A stretch of 13,619 bases of DNA from JAICLL01 sp035252155 (lineage in GTDB: Bacteria > Planctomycetota > Planctomycetia > Pirellulales > JAICIG01), in the NCBI GenBank assembly GCA_035252155.1, contig DATFDL010000611.1, forward strand, positions 1 through 13,619, read 5' to 3'. This document shows, one piece after another, positions 5,858 through 11,640 of the stretch. A model generated the notes under the pieces. That model was not told the DNA's origin and did no database searches. It worked only from the letters and a program-made list of their open reading frames with translations. Made by a program: the position numbers and the translations under genes. Position 1 is the stretch's first letter; every line of letters begins with the position of its first letter.

Positions 5858-6190
5858 ATGATAGAACGATCGATTCAAAACCGTTCCGATCCCGCCATCT
5901 ACAAGGCGAACTGCGAGGCCATCGACCGGCTTATCGGAAGGTGCCGCTATCCCTACGTCGTCGCGTGGGGAAAGTTTTTAGGCGCGCCGCCGGAAACGGT
6001 TCGGCAATGGGTCCGCCAAGCGGAAGCGGGGGACGCCCCGGCGGACGCGATCCAGTATTTTCGCGACGGACTGGGCGAGGGTTGGGGGACCGTCGATTCC
6101 ATCCGCAACGACACCAACCGCCGTTTGGTGATCGCGCTTGCGAACGTCGCCGACGGCGATACAATGGCGGCCAATCTCGGAGCCGATTAA
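5858..6190 (+). CDS. Unknown protein with possible helix-turn-helix, upstream of vsr (110 aa)
   Basis: The start is fixed by GGAG at 5845-5848, nine bases before ATG 5858; the ATG at 5843 and TTG at 5840 have no such site. I do not recognise the protein. The stretch YPYVVAWGKFLGAPPETVRQWVRQAE (residues about 35-60) has helix-turn-helix character, with a G-A-P turn and W-V-R-Q recognition-helix pattern, which would suit a controller-type DNA-binding protein. The remainder, AIQYFRDGLGEGWGTVDSIR, is mixed. It ends two bases before the ATG of the Vsr-like nuclease, so the two are probably co-translated. Its second codon is AUA. Controller proteins are common in type II systems, but this is not a typical ~80-residue C protein. 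Confidence 0.65.
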   Translation: MIERSIQNRSDPAIYKANCEAIDRLIGRCRYPYVVAWGKFLGAPPETVRQWVRQAEAGDAPADAIQYFRDGLGEGWGTVDSIRNDTNRRLVIALANVADGDTMAANLGAD

Positions 6191-6192
6191 GG

Positions 6193-6624
6193 ATGGACAC
6201 CGTTACCGCCGAACGCCGGTCGGAAATCATGCGTCGCGTGCGGTCGAAGCACACTACCCCGGAAATCGCGGTCCGGCGCGCTCTTCACAGCATGGGGTTC
6301 CGATTCCGGCTGCATCGGTCGAATCTTCCGGGCACCCCCGATCTCGTCTTGGCGAGCCTAAAGGTCGCCGTTTTCGTTCATGGATGCTTCTGGCATCGCC
6401 ACGCGGGGTGCGGGCGCGCCAGAACGCCAAAGACAAGGAGAGACTATTGGCTGTCGAAATTCGCCTCCAACGAGCGGCGCGACCGCGCGGCAAAGCGAAA
6501 GCTTCGCGCCGACGGCTGGCGCGCGCTGGTCGTGTGGGAATGCCAAACGGCCGATCAAGCGGCCCTGCGGCGAACGCTGGAAAGGCTAATCTCAACGGGA
6601 AGCCGAGCGCGGCGCTCCGCGTAG
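6193..6624 (+). CDS. vsr: Very-short-patch repair endonuclease (Vsr family)
   Basis: Nicks 5' of the mismatched T in T:G pairs that arise when 5-methylcytosine deaminates at sites of the partner methyltransferase, starting short-patch repair. At 143 aa it is full length for the family. N-terminal TAERRSEIMRRVRSKHTTPE is the family signature. D50 in LPGTPDLV matches catalytic D51 of E. coli Vsr. C65, W67, H68 and H70 in HGCFWHRH match C66, W68, H69 and H71, including active-site histidine and zinc ligands, and VVWEC near the end supplies the last zinc Cys. The second zinc Cys is displaced by one residue (HAGC). ATG 6193 follows the previous stop by two bases and overlaps no other credible start. 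Its 3' end overlaps the methyltransferase gene in another frame, as is common for vsr and its partner. Confidence 0.95.
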   Translation: MDTVTAERRSEIMRRVRSKHTTPEIAVRRALHSMGFRFRLHRSNLPGTPDLVLASLKVAVFVHGCFWHRHAGCGRARTPKTRRDYWLSKFASNERRDRAAKRKLRADGWRALVVWECQTADQAALRRTLERLISTGSRARRSA

Positions 6625-7712
6625 TCGAGCTTTTCGCGGGCATCGGCCTAGTCCGGCTCGCCGTCGAGAGCCGTCGCTGGCGCGTCGTCTTCGCGAACGA
6701 CTTCGACGAGCAAAAGGCCGCGATGTATCGCGCGAACTTTGCCGGCGACGAGCTGCACACCGGCGACGTGCACGCCGTCCGCGCGGACGAGATTCCAGAT
6801 TGCGACTTGCTCACCGCGTCGTTTCCGTGCAACGACCTTTCCATCGCCGGGGCTATGGCGGGGTTGAACGGCAAGCAGTCGGGGGCGTTCTGGGCCGTCG
6901 TGCGCTTGCTGCGCGAACTTGGAGAGCGCCGGCCTCCGGTCGTGCTTCTCGAAAACGTGGTCGGTTTCCTCATGTCGCGCCGGGGGCGGGACTTTGAAGC
7001 CGCCATGCTCGCCATGAACGACCTTGGATATTCGTGCGACGCGATGATTCTCAACGCGGCGTCGTTCGCCCCGCAAAGCCGGCAACGCCTGTTCGTCGTG
7101 GCGGCGATGCTTCCCGCCGAACCGCCAGGCGTCGTCACGCCATCGGGGGCGCGGCCGCAAGCGTTGACGGACTACATCAACGAGCATCCACGCATCGGCT
7201 GGCGAATCCGACCATTGCCCGAGCCGCCATCGCGCACGGCCAAATTGACCGATGTTTTGGAGGATTTGCCGGATGATGACCCGGCGTGGTGGAACAACGA
7301 GCGCGCTGGCTATTTCGTGAATCAGTTGAGCGAACGGCATTCGGCCGTGGCCGCCAAGATGATCGCGGGGGCGCGATATTCATACGGGACCGCGTTCCGT
7401 CGCGTCCGCTATGGGCGCTCGATGGCGGAGCTGCGGACGGACGGAATCGCCGGTTGCCTGCGCACCCCGCGCGGCGGGAGCGGCCGCCAGATTCTTTTCA
7501 AGGCCGGCAGGGGGCGATACATGGTCCGCCTGATGACGGCGCGGGAATGCGCGCGGCTTCAAGGCGTGCCGGATTCCTACAAGATCGACGTTCCGCTCAA
7601 TCAAGCCCTTTTTGGATTCGGCGACGCTGTTTGCGTCCCCGTCGTGCGATGGATCATCGACAACCACCTGGCCGCGGCGGCGGCCGAAGCGATGGGCGCT
7701 AGGCAACACTAG
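6540..7712 (+). CDS. DNA (cytosine-5) methyltransferase, modification subunit of a type II system
   Basis: Methylates cytosine C5 within a specific site, protecting host DNA from the adjacent endonuclease. Motifs appear in order: I ELFAGIG (30-36, AdoMet site), IV SFPCNDLS with catalytic C97, VI ENV (E138), VIII QSRQRLF (Q179-R183), a variable target-recognition region (about 215-320, including RTAKLTDVLEDLP and GIAGCLRTPRGGS), and X GFGDAVCVPVVRWI near the C-terminus, where D replaces the usual N of GNAV. The 390-aa length is normal. I chose ATG 6540, which gives a 26-residue leader and an 85-base overlap with vsr; a start nearer 6600 is possible. The recognition sequence cannot be read from the protein. 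The stop is four bases before the next start. Confidence 0.95.
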   Translation: MPNGRSSGPAANAGKANLNGKPSAALRVVELFAGIGLVRLAVESRRWRVVFANDFDEQKAAMYRANFAGDELHTGDVHAVRADEIPDCDLLTASFPCNDLSIAGAMAGLNGKQSGAFWAVVRLLRELGERRPPVVLLENVVGFLMSRRGRDFEAAMLAMNDLGYSCDAMILNAASFAPQSRQRLFVVAAMLPAEPPGVVTPSGARPQALTDYINEHPRIGWRIRPLPEPPSRTAKLTDVLEDLPDDDPAWWNNERAGYFVNQLSERHSAVAAKMIAGARYSYGTAFRRVRYGRSMAELRTDGIAGCLRTPRGGSGRQILFKAGRGRYMVRLMTARECARLQGVPDSYKIDVPLNQALFGFGDAVCVPVVRWIIDNHLAAAAAEAMGARQH

Positions 7713-7716
7713 ACAC

Positions 7717-8646
7717 GTGCCTGAAAATCCACTTTTGCAGCCGTTGGACGCATGGCTCAAATCGTGCGTCAGAAAAAACCAGATCTCCCGCAACACTGTC
7801 GCGGTGGGAATCGTCGTTTTCGACCATCTTAGGTCGGAATGCCCGACGACGACGGCGGACGTTCTTTCGTCGGGCGGCGAGATCAAGGGGTCGCGGCATG
7901 GACTGGCCGAAACCTTGGAAAAGTACGGCCTTCCGGGCGCGAAGTACCTCAAAGAAGTGACGACCCGGCAGGCGCATCAGGACGGCCAGCGCCTTTTGGA
8001 CGCCGTGGGCTACGGCGCTCCGCTCGCCGGAATGGATGAGGCGGCGCGCGAGACGTTCATCGTCGAGGCGATCGGCATCCTGGTGTCAAAAGGCCGCGAA
8101 TGGCTCGAAAGGCAAAATCTCAAGATCGCTTGCGACCGCCAGTTGTCGCCGGCCACTTGGGTAGGCTCGATATTGAGCGAAGCCAAAGGGCGCTCTGGCG
8201 GCAAGGTCGAGCAACACCTTGTTGGGGCCAAACTCGAAAAGCGGCACCCGGACGTTTCCATCCCGAATCATCCGGGCCACGCCGGCGACATTCAGACGGG
8301 GCGCGGCGGCGACTTCACCGTGGGAACGACGTGCTATCACGTCACGGCCGCGCCGGGCGGCTCCGTTGTGGACAAGTGCGCGGCCAATCTGGGCGCTGGC
8401 CTTCATCCGGTTTTGCTCGTGCCGAGAGAGGCCGTCGAAAAGGCGCGGCATATCGCGGAGGACCGTGGCGTTGACGCCAGGTTGACTATAATGGCCATAG
8501 AGGACTTTCTGGCGCTAAATGTCATAGAAATGTCGGTTGGCGATCAGCAGAGGTTCCTTGACACGCTGAAAGGCATCGTGGCCAGCTACAACCGGCGCTT
8601 GGAGGAAGTCGAGACGGACATGTCCCTGCGAATCGAGCTAGAATGA
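7717..8646 (+). CDS. Putative type II restriction endonuclease, DUF4928-like (309 aa)
   Basis: Probably cleaves DNA at the site protected by the methyltransferase four bases upstream. The sequence resembles the DUF4928 family as I remember it, proteins encoded next to C5 methyltransferases: RKNQISRNTVAVGIVVFDHL near the N-terminus, EIKGSRHGLAETLEKYGLP, LKEVTTRQAHQDGQRL, and a C-terminal half with HPDVSIPNHPGHAGDIQT, GGDFTVGTTCYHVTAAPGG and HPVLLVPREA. Candidate metal/catalytic residues are E165, D199 and H208, in an E...D...strand arrangement like PD-(D/E)xK nucleases; no exact ExK is seen, so this is inference. The GTG at 7717 begins right after the previous stop, with no clear ribosome site, suggesting coupling. 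Four AUA codons occur (residues 152, 258, 261, 270), more than in any other gene where I looked for them. Confidence 0.82.
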   Translation: MPENPLLQPLDAWLKSCVRKNQISRNTVAVGIVVFDHLRSECPTTTADVLSSGGEIKGSRHGLAETLEKYGLPGAKYLKEVTTRQAHQDGQRLLDAVGYGAPLAGMDEAARETFIVEAIGILVSKGREWLERQNLKIACDRQLSPATWVGSILSEAKGRSGGKVEQHLVGAKLEKRHPDVSIPNHPGHAGDIQTGRGGDFTVGTTCYHVTAAPGGSVVDKCAANLGAGLHPVLLVPREAVEKARHIAEDRGVDARLTIMAIEDFLALNVIEMSVGDQQRFLDTLKGIVASYNRRLEEVETDMSLRIELE

Positions 8647-8791
8647 CCGGCTGATTCGCGGCGCGGTTCGCCCCCAACAACACAATCGCCATACACTACC
8701 CGTCATCGGTTTTGGCGTCCGCGCGGCGACGGCGGCAAGTAGGTCGGTCGAAGTCTGCTGCTCCGCTGCCGCGGGGCACGAGGCCACCGGG
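8647..8791. other. Convergent gap between endonuclease gene and sdhB
   Basis: I see no gene, no hairpin with T-run and no direct repeat that would mark an integration site. It is the right-hand edge of the accessory block, where plus-strand accessory genes meet the minus-strand core operon. Confidence 0.5.
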
Positions 8792-9670
8792 CTACCTGTC
8801 GAACCAACGTTTGAGCGAGTGGAGCGTGGTGGCGCGGCCGGCGCGGGCGATCGAGGTGGTCAGCGGGATCTCTTTGGGGCAGACGGCCACGCAGTTCTGG
8901 GCGTTGCCGCAGACCTGCAAGCCGCCTTCGGCCATCAAGGCCTCGAGCCGCTCGCCCGCGTTGAGCTGACCAGTCGGATGTTTGTTAAAGAGCATCACCT
9001 GGCTGATGGCATGCGCCCCGATGAAATGGCGGTCGTACTCGGCGCGGCGCCGAGCGGCGAACTGCTCGTCGGTTTCGCCTTCGGCCCGCTCCAGCTCGAT
9101 CTTCAAATACTGCGGGCAGGCTTCCAGGCAGCAGCCGCAGCTCATGCACTGGCTGAGCGGATAGGCCTCTTGCTGGGCTTCGGGCGATTGCCGCGGGCCG
9201 GGGCCCATGTCGTGGTAGCCGTCGGCCGGAATCCAGGCCCTCATTTTTTGCAACGCCCGGAAGAGCCGCGAACGGTCGACCACCAGGTCGCGCACGACGG
9301 GGAACTTGGTCATCGGCCGCAGCTCAATCTCGCCGGGCGTTTCGGCCAACAGGCGGTCGACCAGCGCCGTGCAAGCTTGCCGCACCTGGCCGTTGACCAG
9401 CATCGTGCAGGCGCCACAGACCTCTTCCAGGCAGTTGCAGTCCCAGGCGACGGGCGGCGACGGCGTGCCGTCGGCGGTGCGGGCCTGAGCGGCGATCCGC
9501 TGCAAGACGCTGATCACGTTCATGTCGTTTTCGCGCGTCACCAAATATCGCTGCCAGTAGCTCGGCTCGCCGGGGGCGTCTTGCCGCAGGACGCGAACGG
9601 TGAACGTGGCCGGGTGTGCGCCATGGCCGTTGTGCCCGGCCGCGTGCTCAAGGGTCGTCGAGTGAGTCAT
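8792..9670 (-). CDS. sdhB: Succinate dehydrogenase/fumarate reductase iron-sulfur subunit
   Basis: Carries electrons from the flavoprotein SdhA to quinone at the inner membrane. Three clusters are visible: 2Fe-2S with C80, C85, C88 and C100 (CNCLEEVCGACTMLVNG); 4Fe-4S with C175, C178, C181 (CMSCGCCLEACP, whose last Cys C185 joins the next cluster); and 3Fe-4S with C254, C260 and C264 (CGNAQNCVAVCPKEIPL). At 292 aa it exceeds the ~240 aa of the E. coli subunit, partly from a His/Gly-rich N-terminus (HAAGHNGHGAHP). No sdhA or sdhC is in the window: upstream is rplS, and downstream the next gene is the convergent endonuclease. The ATG at 9670 is the first in frame ahead of the fold. Confidence 0.95.
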   Translation of the reverse strand: MTHSTTLEHAAGHNGHGAHPATFTVRVLRQDAPGEPSYWQRYLVTRENDMNVISVLQRIAAQARTADGTPSPPVAWDCNCLEEVCGACTMLVNGQVRQACTALVDRLLAETPGEIELRPMTKFPVVRDLVVDRSRLFRALQKMRAWIPADGYHDMGPGPRQSPEAQQEAYPLSQCMSCGCCLEACPQYLKIELERAEGETDEQFAARRRAEYDRHFIGAHAISQVMLFNKHPTGQLNAGERLEALMAEGGLQVCGNAQNCVAVCPKEIPLTTSIARAGRATTLHSLKRWFDR

Positions 9671-9699
9671 CTTGGCTTCCTACGTTTCGTCGTTCGTAA

Positions 9700-9717
9700 A
9701 ACGGAATTCATTCCGTT
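9700..9717. repeat. GGAAT-type short palindrome between rplS and sdhB
   Basis: AACGGAAT and ATTCCGTT are separated by TC. It belongs to the same family as the three copies on the other side of rplS (core CGGAAT-NN-ATTCCG). It begins three bases beyond the rplS stop codon in the transcribed direction. In RNA it would form an 8-bp hairpin. Confidence 0.8.
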
Positions 9718-9720
9718 CCA

Positions 9721-10137
9721 CTAAACCTTGGCGAGCTTGGGCTTCTTCTTGCGGGCCGGGGCCTTCTTGGCGGTCTCTTCGGCCTGCTCGGTGCGCCGCT
9801 CGCGCAGCCGCACCGCTTTGCCGACGCGGTCGCGCAGGAAGTAAAGCTTGGCCCGCCGCACCACGCCCGAGCGCTTGACCTCGATTTTGGCGATCCGCGG
9901 CGAATGGAGCGGAAATTCGCGTTCGACCCCTTCGCCCTGCACGATCCGCCGGACGCGGAACATCTCGCGCGTGCCCGACCCGCTGCGGCCGATGACCACG
10001 CCGTTGAAAATCTGAATCCGCTCCTTTTCGCCCTCGAGGATGCGGGTGTGAACGTCGACCGTGTCGCCGATCTTGAACTCGGGCAGCTCGGTCTTGAGAT
10101 GGGGCTTTTCTACTTGGGCAAGCAGTTGCTGGCTCAT
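9721..10137 (-). CDS. rplS: 50S ribosomal protein L19
   Basis: Large-subunit protein at the interface with the 30S subunit. The core KIGDTVDVHTRILEGEKERIQIFNGVVIGRSGSGTREMFRVRRI is the family signature, followed by GVEREFPLHSPRIAKIEV and RAKLYFLRDRVGKAVRL. It is 138 aa against about 115 usual; the surplus is a Lys/Ala-rich C-terminal tail (EETAKKAPARKKKPKLAKV). ATG 10137 gives an N-terminus ending in the ELPEFKIGD motif expected for L19. Transcribed after trmD, in the classical order for this operon. Confidence 0.98.
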   Translation of the reverse strand: MSQQLLAQVEKPHLKTELPEFKIGDTVDVHTRILEGEKERIQIFNGVVIGRSGSGTREMFRVRRIVQGEGVEREFPLHSPRIAKIEVKRSGVVRRAKLYFLRDRVGKAVRLRERRTEQAEETAKKAPARKKKPKLAKV

Positions 10138-10160
10138 CGTCGTTGTCCTTTCTACATTAG

Positions 10161-10234
10161 GAACGGAATGAATTCCGTTCTACGTTCGAGCGGAATAAAT
10201 TCCGCTCCGCGCGGGGAACAGAATTACTCCGTTC
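10161..10234. repeat. Three tandem palindromic repeats between trmD and rplS
   Basis: Copy 1 (10161-10180): 9-bp arms GAACGGAAT/ATTCCGTTC around GA. Copy 2 (10188-10207): GAGCGGAAT/ATTCCGCTC around AA, with both arms changed at the matching position so pairing is kept. Copy 3 (10216-10234): a decayed version with mismatches whose end overlaps the trmD stop codon. The compensatory change in copy 2 argues that the hairpin or the dyad itself matters. Confidence 0.85.
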
Positions 10235-10905
10235 TACGCGCGTCGCTCGTGAGTCCGCCGCAGGCTTTGCTCGTGCCGCCAGCGGGCAATCTCGGGATGG
10301 TTTCCGCTCAATAAAACTTCAGGTACGGTCAGGCCGCGAAACTCGCGCGGCCGCGTATATTGCGCGCCTTCGAGCAACCGCTCGTCGCCCGAAAACGAAT
10401 CTTGTTTGTTGCTTCGCTCGTCTCCCAGCACGCCCGGCACCAGCCGCAGCACCGCGTCGATCACCACCATCGCCGCCACCTCGCCTCCATTGAGCACGTA
10501 ATCGCCGATGGAGATTTCGTCGGGCGATAATATCTGTTTTACTCGTTCGTCAAAACCCTCGTAACGCCCGCACAGCAAAATCAGCCGCCGCTCGCGGGCG
10601 AGTTGCTCGACCACGCTTTGATCGAGCCTGCGTCCCTGCGGCGAAAGCATGACCAGCCGCCCTGGCTCGGCCGCTTGTGCCCGCACCGCCTCGACGCACT
10701 CGACCACCGGCTTGACCATCAGCACCATGCCGGGACCTCCGCCATAGGGCCGATCGTCGACGCTTTTGTGCCGATCGTCAGACCAATCGCGGATGTTGTG
10801 CAACCGCACGTCGACCAGGCCGCGGTCGATCGCCAGCTTCAACAGGCTTTGCCCCAGATAGCCCGGAAACATCTCGGGAAACAGGGTCAGCACGTCGAAA
10901 CGCAT
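10234..10905 (-). CDS. trmD: tRNA (guanine-37-N1)-methyltransferase
   Basis: Makes m1G37 next to the anticodon in tRNAs reading CNN/CGG-type codons, preventing +1 frameshifts. SPOUT-class trefoil-knot enzyme: N-terminal MRFDVLTLFPEMF, DDRPYGGGPGMVLM (substrate loop), LILLCGRYEGFDERV and SIGDYVLNGGE (AdoMet knot), then KQDSF with the catalytic Asp, and QYTRPREFRG. At 223 aa it is slightly short of the E. coli 255, within family range. A TTG at 10923 would add six residues, but the family N-terminus begins at MRFDV, so I use ATG 10905. RimM, which often lies between rpsP and trmD, is absent here. Confidence 0.98.
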   Translation of the reverse strand: MRFDVLTLFPEMFPGYLGQSLLKLAIDRGLVDVRLHNIRDWSDDRHKSVDDRPYGGGPGMVLMVKPVVECVEAVRAQAAEPGRLVMLSPQGRRLDQSVVEQLARERRLILLCGRYEGFDERVKQILSPDEISIGDYVLNGGEVAAMVVIDAVLRLVPGVLGDERSNKQDSFSGDERLLEGAQYTRPREFRGLTVPEVLLSGNHPEIARWRHEQSLRRTHERRA

Positions 10906-10959
10906 GACAAGGACCAGAACCAAGTGGTCTCACTCTCATTCACAGACGCCCTCGCCATT

Positions 10960-11017
10960 GGAGGATGGCCTTCCAGGCCGTCCACCCCGAGGGAGACGGC
11001 CTGGAAGGCCATCCTCC
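10960..11017. repeat. 23-bp perfect inverted repeat between rpsP and trmD
   Basis: The left arm (10960-10982) and right arm (10995-11017) are exact reverse complements with a 12-base spacer. Each arm begins or ends with GGAGGATGGCC or its complement and contains its own GGCCT-TCC-AGGCC dyad. There is no T-run after it on the transcribed strand, so it is not a classic terminator. It looks like a mobile or repetitive hairpin element inserted in the ribosomal-protein operon. Confidence 0.92.
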
Positions 11018-11045
11018 GTTCGTTGCGTTCGACCATTAAGCCACC

Positions 11046-11501
11046 CTATTCGCTGGGCTCGGCTCCTCCTTCCGTTGATTCAGGGGCCGGCGCTTGTTCG
11101 GGGGCCGCTTCGGCAGTTGCCTCAGCGCTAGGCTCCGCCGCCGGCGCGGCCGCAGTCTTGGGCGGCGGCACGTAGACCGGTTCGGGCGCGGGCGGCACTT
11201 CCTTGGGCATCGCCAGCCGCTCGCGGGCAGCCTGCTGCGCCGCAACACGTATGCCCTCGGGGCCGTACTTTTTAATAAACACTTTCACGTTCTGGCTCGG
11301 CTGGGCGCCGACGCTCAGCCAATACTTCAGCCGCTCGTTGTTGAGCGTCACTCGGGCGTCGGTGTCGGCGATCATGGGGTCGTACGTGCCGAGTTCTTCC
11401 AGCACCTTGCCGTCGCGGGGGCTGCGCGAATCGGTCGCGCAAATCCGAAAGAACGGCCGGTGCTTGCGGCCCATCATTTTCATGCGAATCTTAACTGACA
11501 C
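11046..11501 (-). CDS. rpsP: 30S ribosomal protein S16 with Ala/Pro/Glu-rich tail
   Basis: Small-subunit assembly protein. Residues 1-85 are the complete family: SVKIRMKMMGRKHRPFFRICATDSRSPRDGKVLEELGTYDP, then LNNERLKYWLSVGAQPSQNV. After about residue 95 comes a low-complexity tail of some 50 residues, Ala, Pro and Glu rich and acidic at the end (PAPEPVYVPPPKTAAAP ... EGGAEPSE), which nearly doubles the usual 80-90 aa and is probably disordered. ATG 11501 lies directly at the MSVKIRM start. It precedes trmD, with ffh upstream, as in the standard SRP/ribosomal cluster minus rimM. Confidence 0.97.
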   Translation of the reverse strand: MSVKIRMKMMGRKHRPFFRICATDSRSPRDGKVLEELGTYDPMIADTDARVTLNNERLKYWLSVGAQPSQNVKVFIKKYGPEGIRVAAQQAARERLAMPKEVPPAPEPVYVPPPKTAAAPAAEPSAEATAEAAPEQAPAPESTEGGAEPSE

Positions 11502-11540
11502 GTGGGTCTCCGGGGGGTAATTGCGCTAGTGGTTATGCTT

Positions 11541-11570
11541 AGGGTTCAGGGTTCAGGGTTCAGGGTTCAG
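11541..11570. repeat. Heptamer tandem repeat AGGGTTC, about 4.3 copies
   Basis: Four perfect AGGGTTC units followed by AG lie between ffh and rpsP. On the transcribed minus strand it reads GAACCCT. Its unit length is not a multiple of three and no gene covers it. It is a candidate slippage tract. Confidence 0.95.
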
Positions 11571-11640
11571 CTTCGCTTCTTCACCCCTCGCCATGTCGCC
11601 CCTTCGCCCCCTCGTTCTTCTGGGGCCTCTGACATCTTTT

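Noticed and set aside
6254..7340. Long minus-strand frames opposite the methyltransferase
   Set aside because: Shadow frames of a GC-rich gene; all C5 methyltransferase motifs are on the plus strand.
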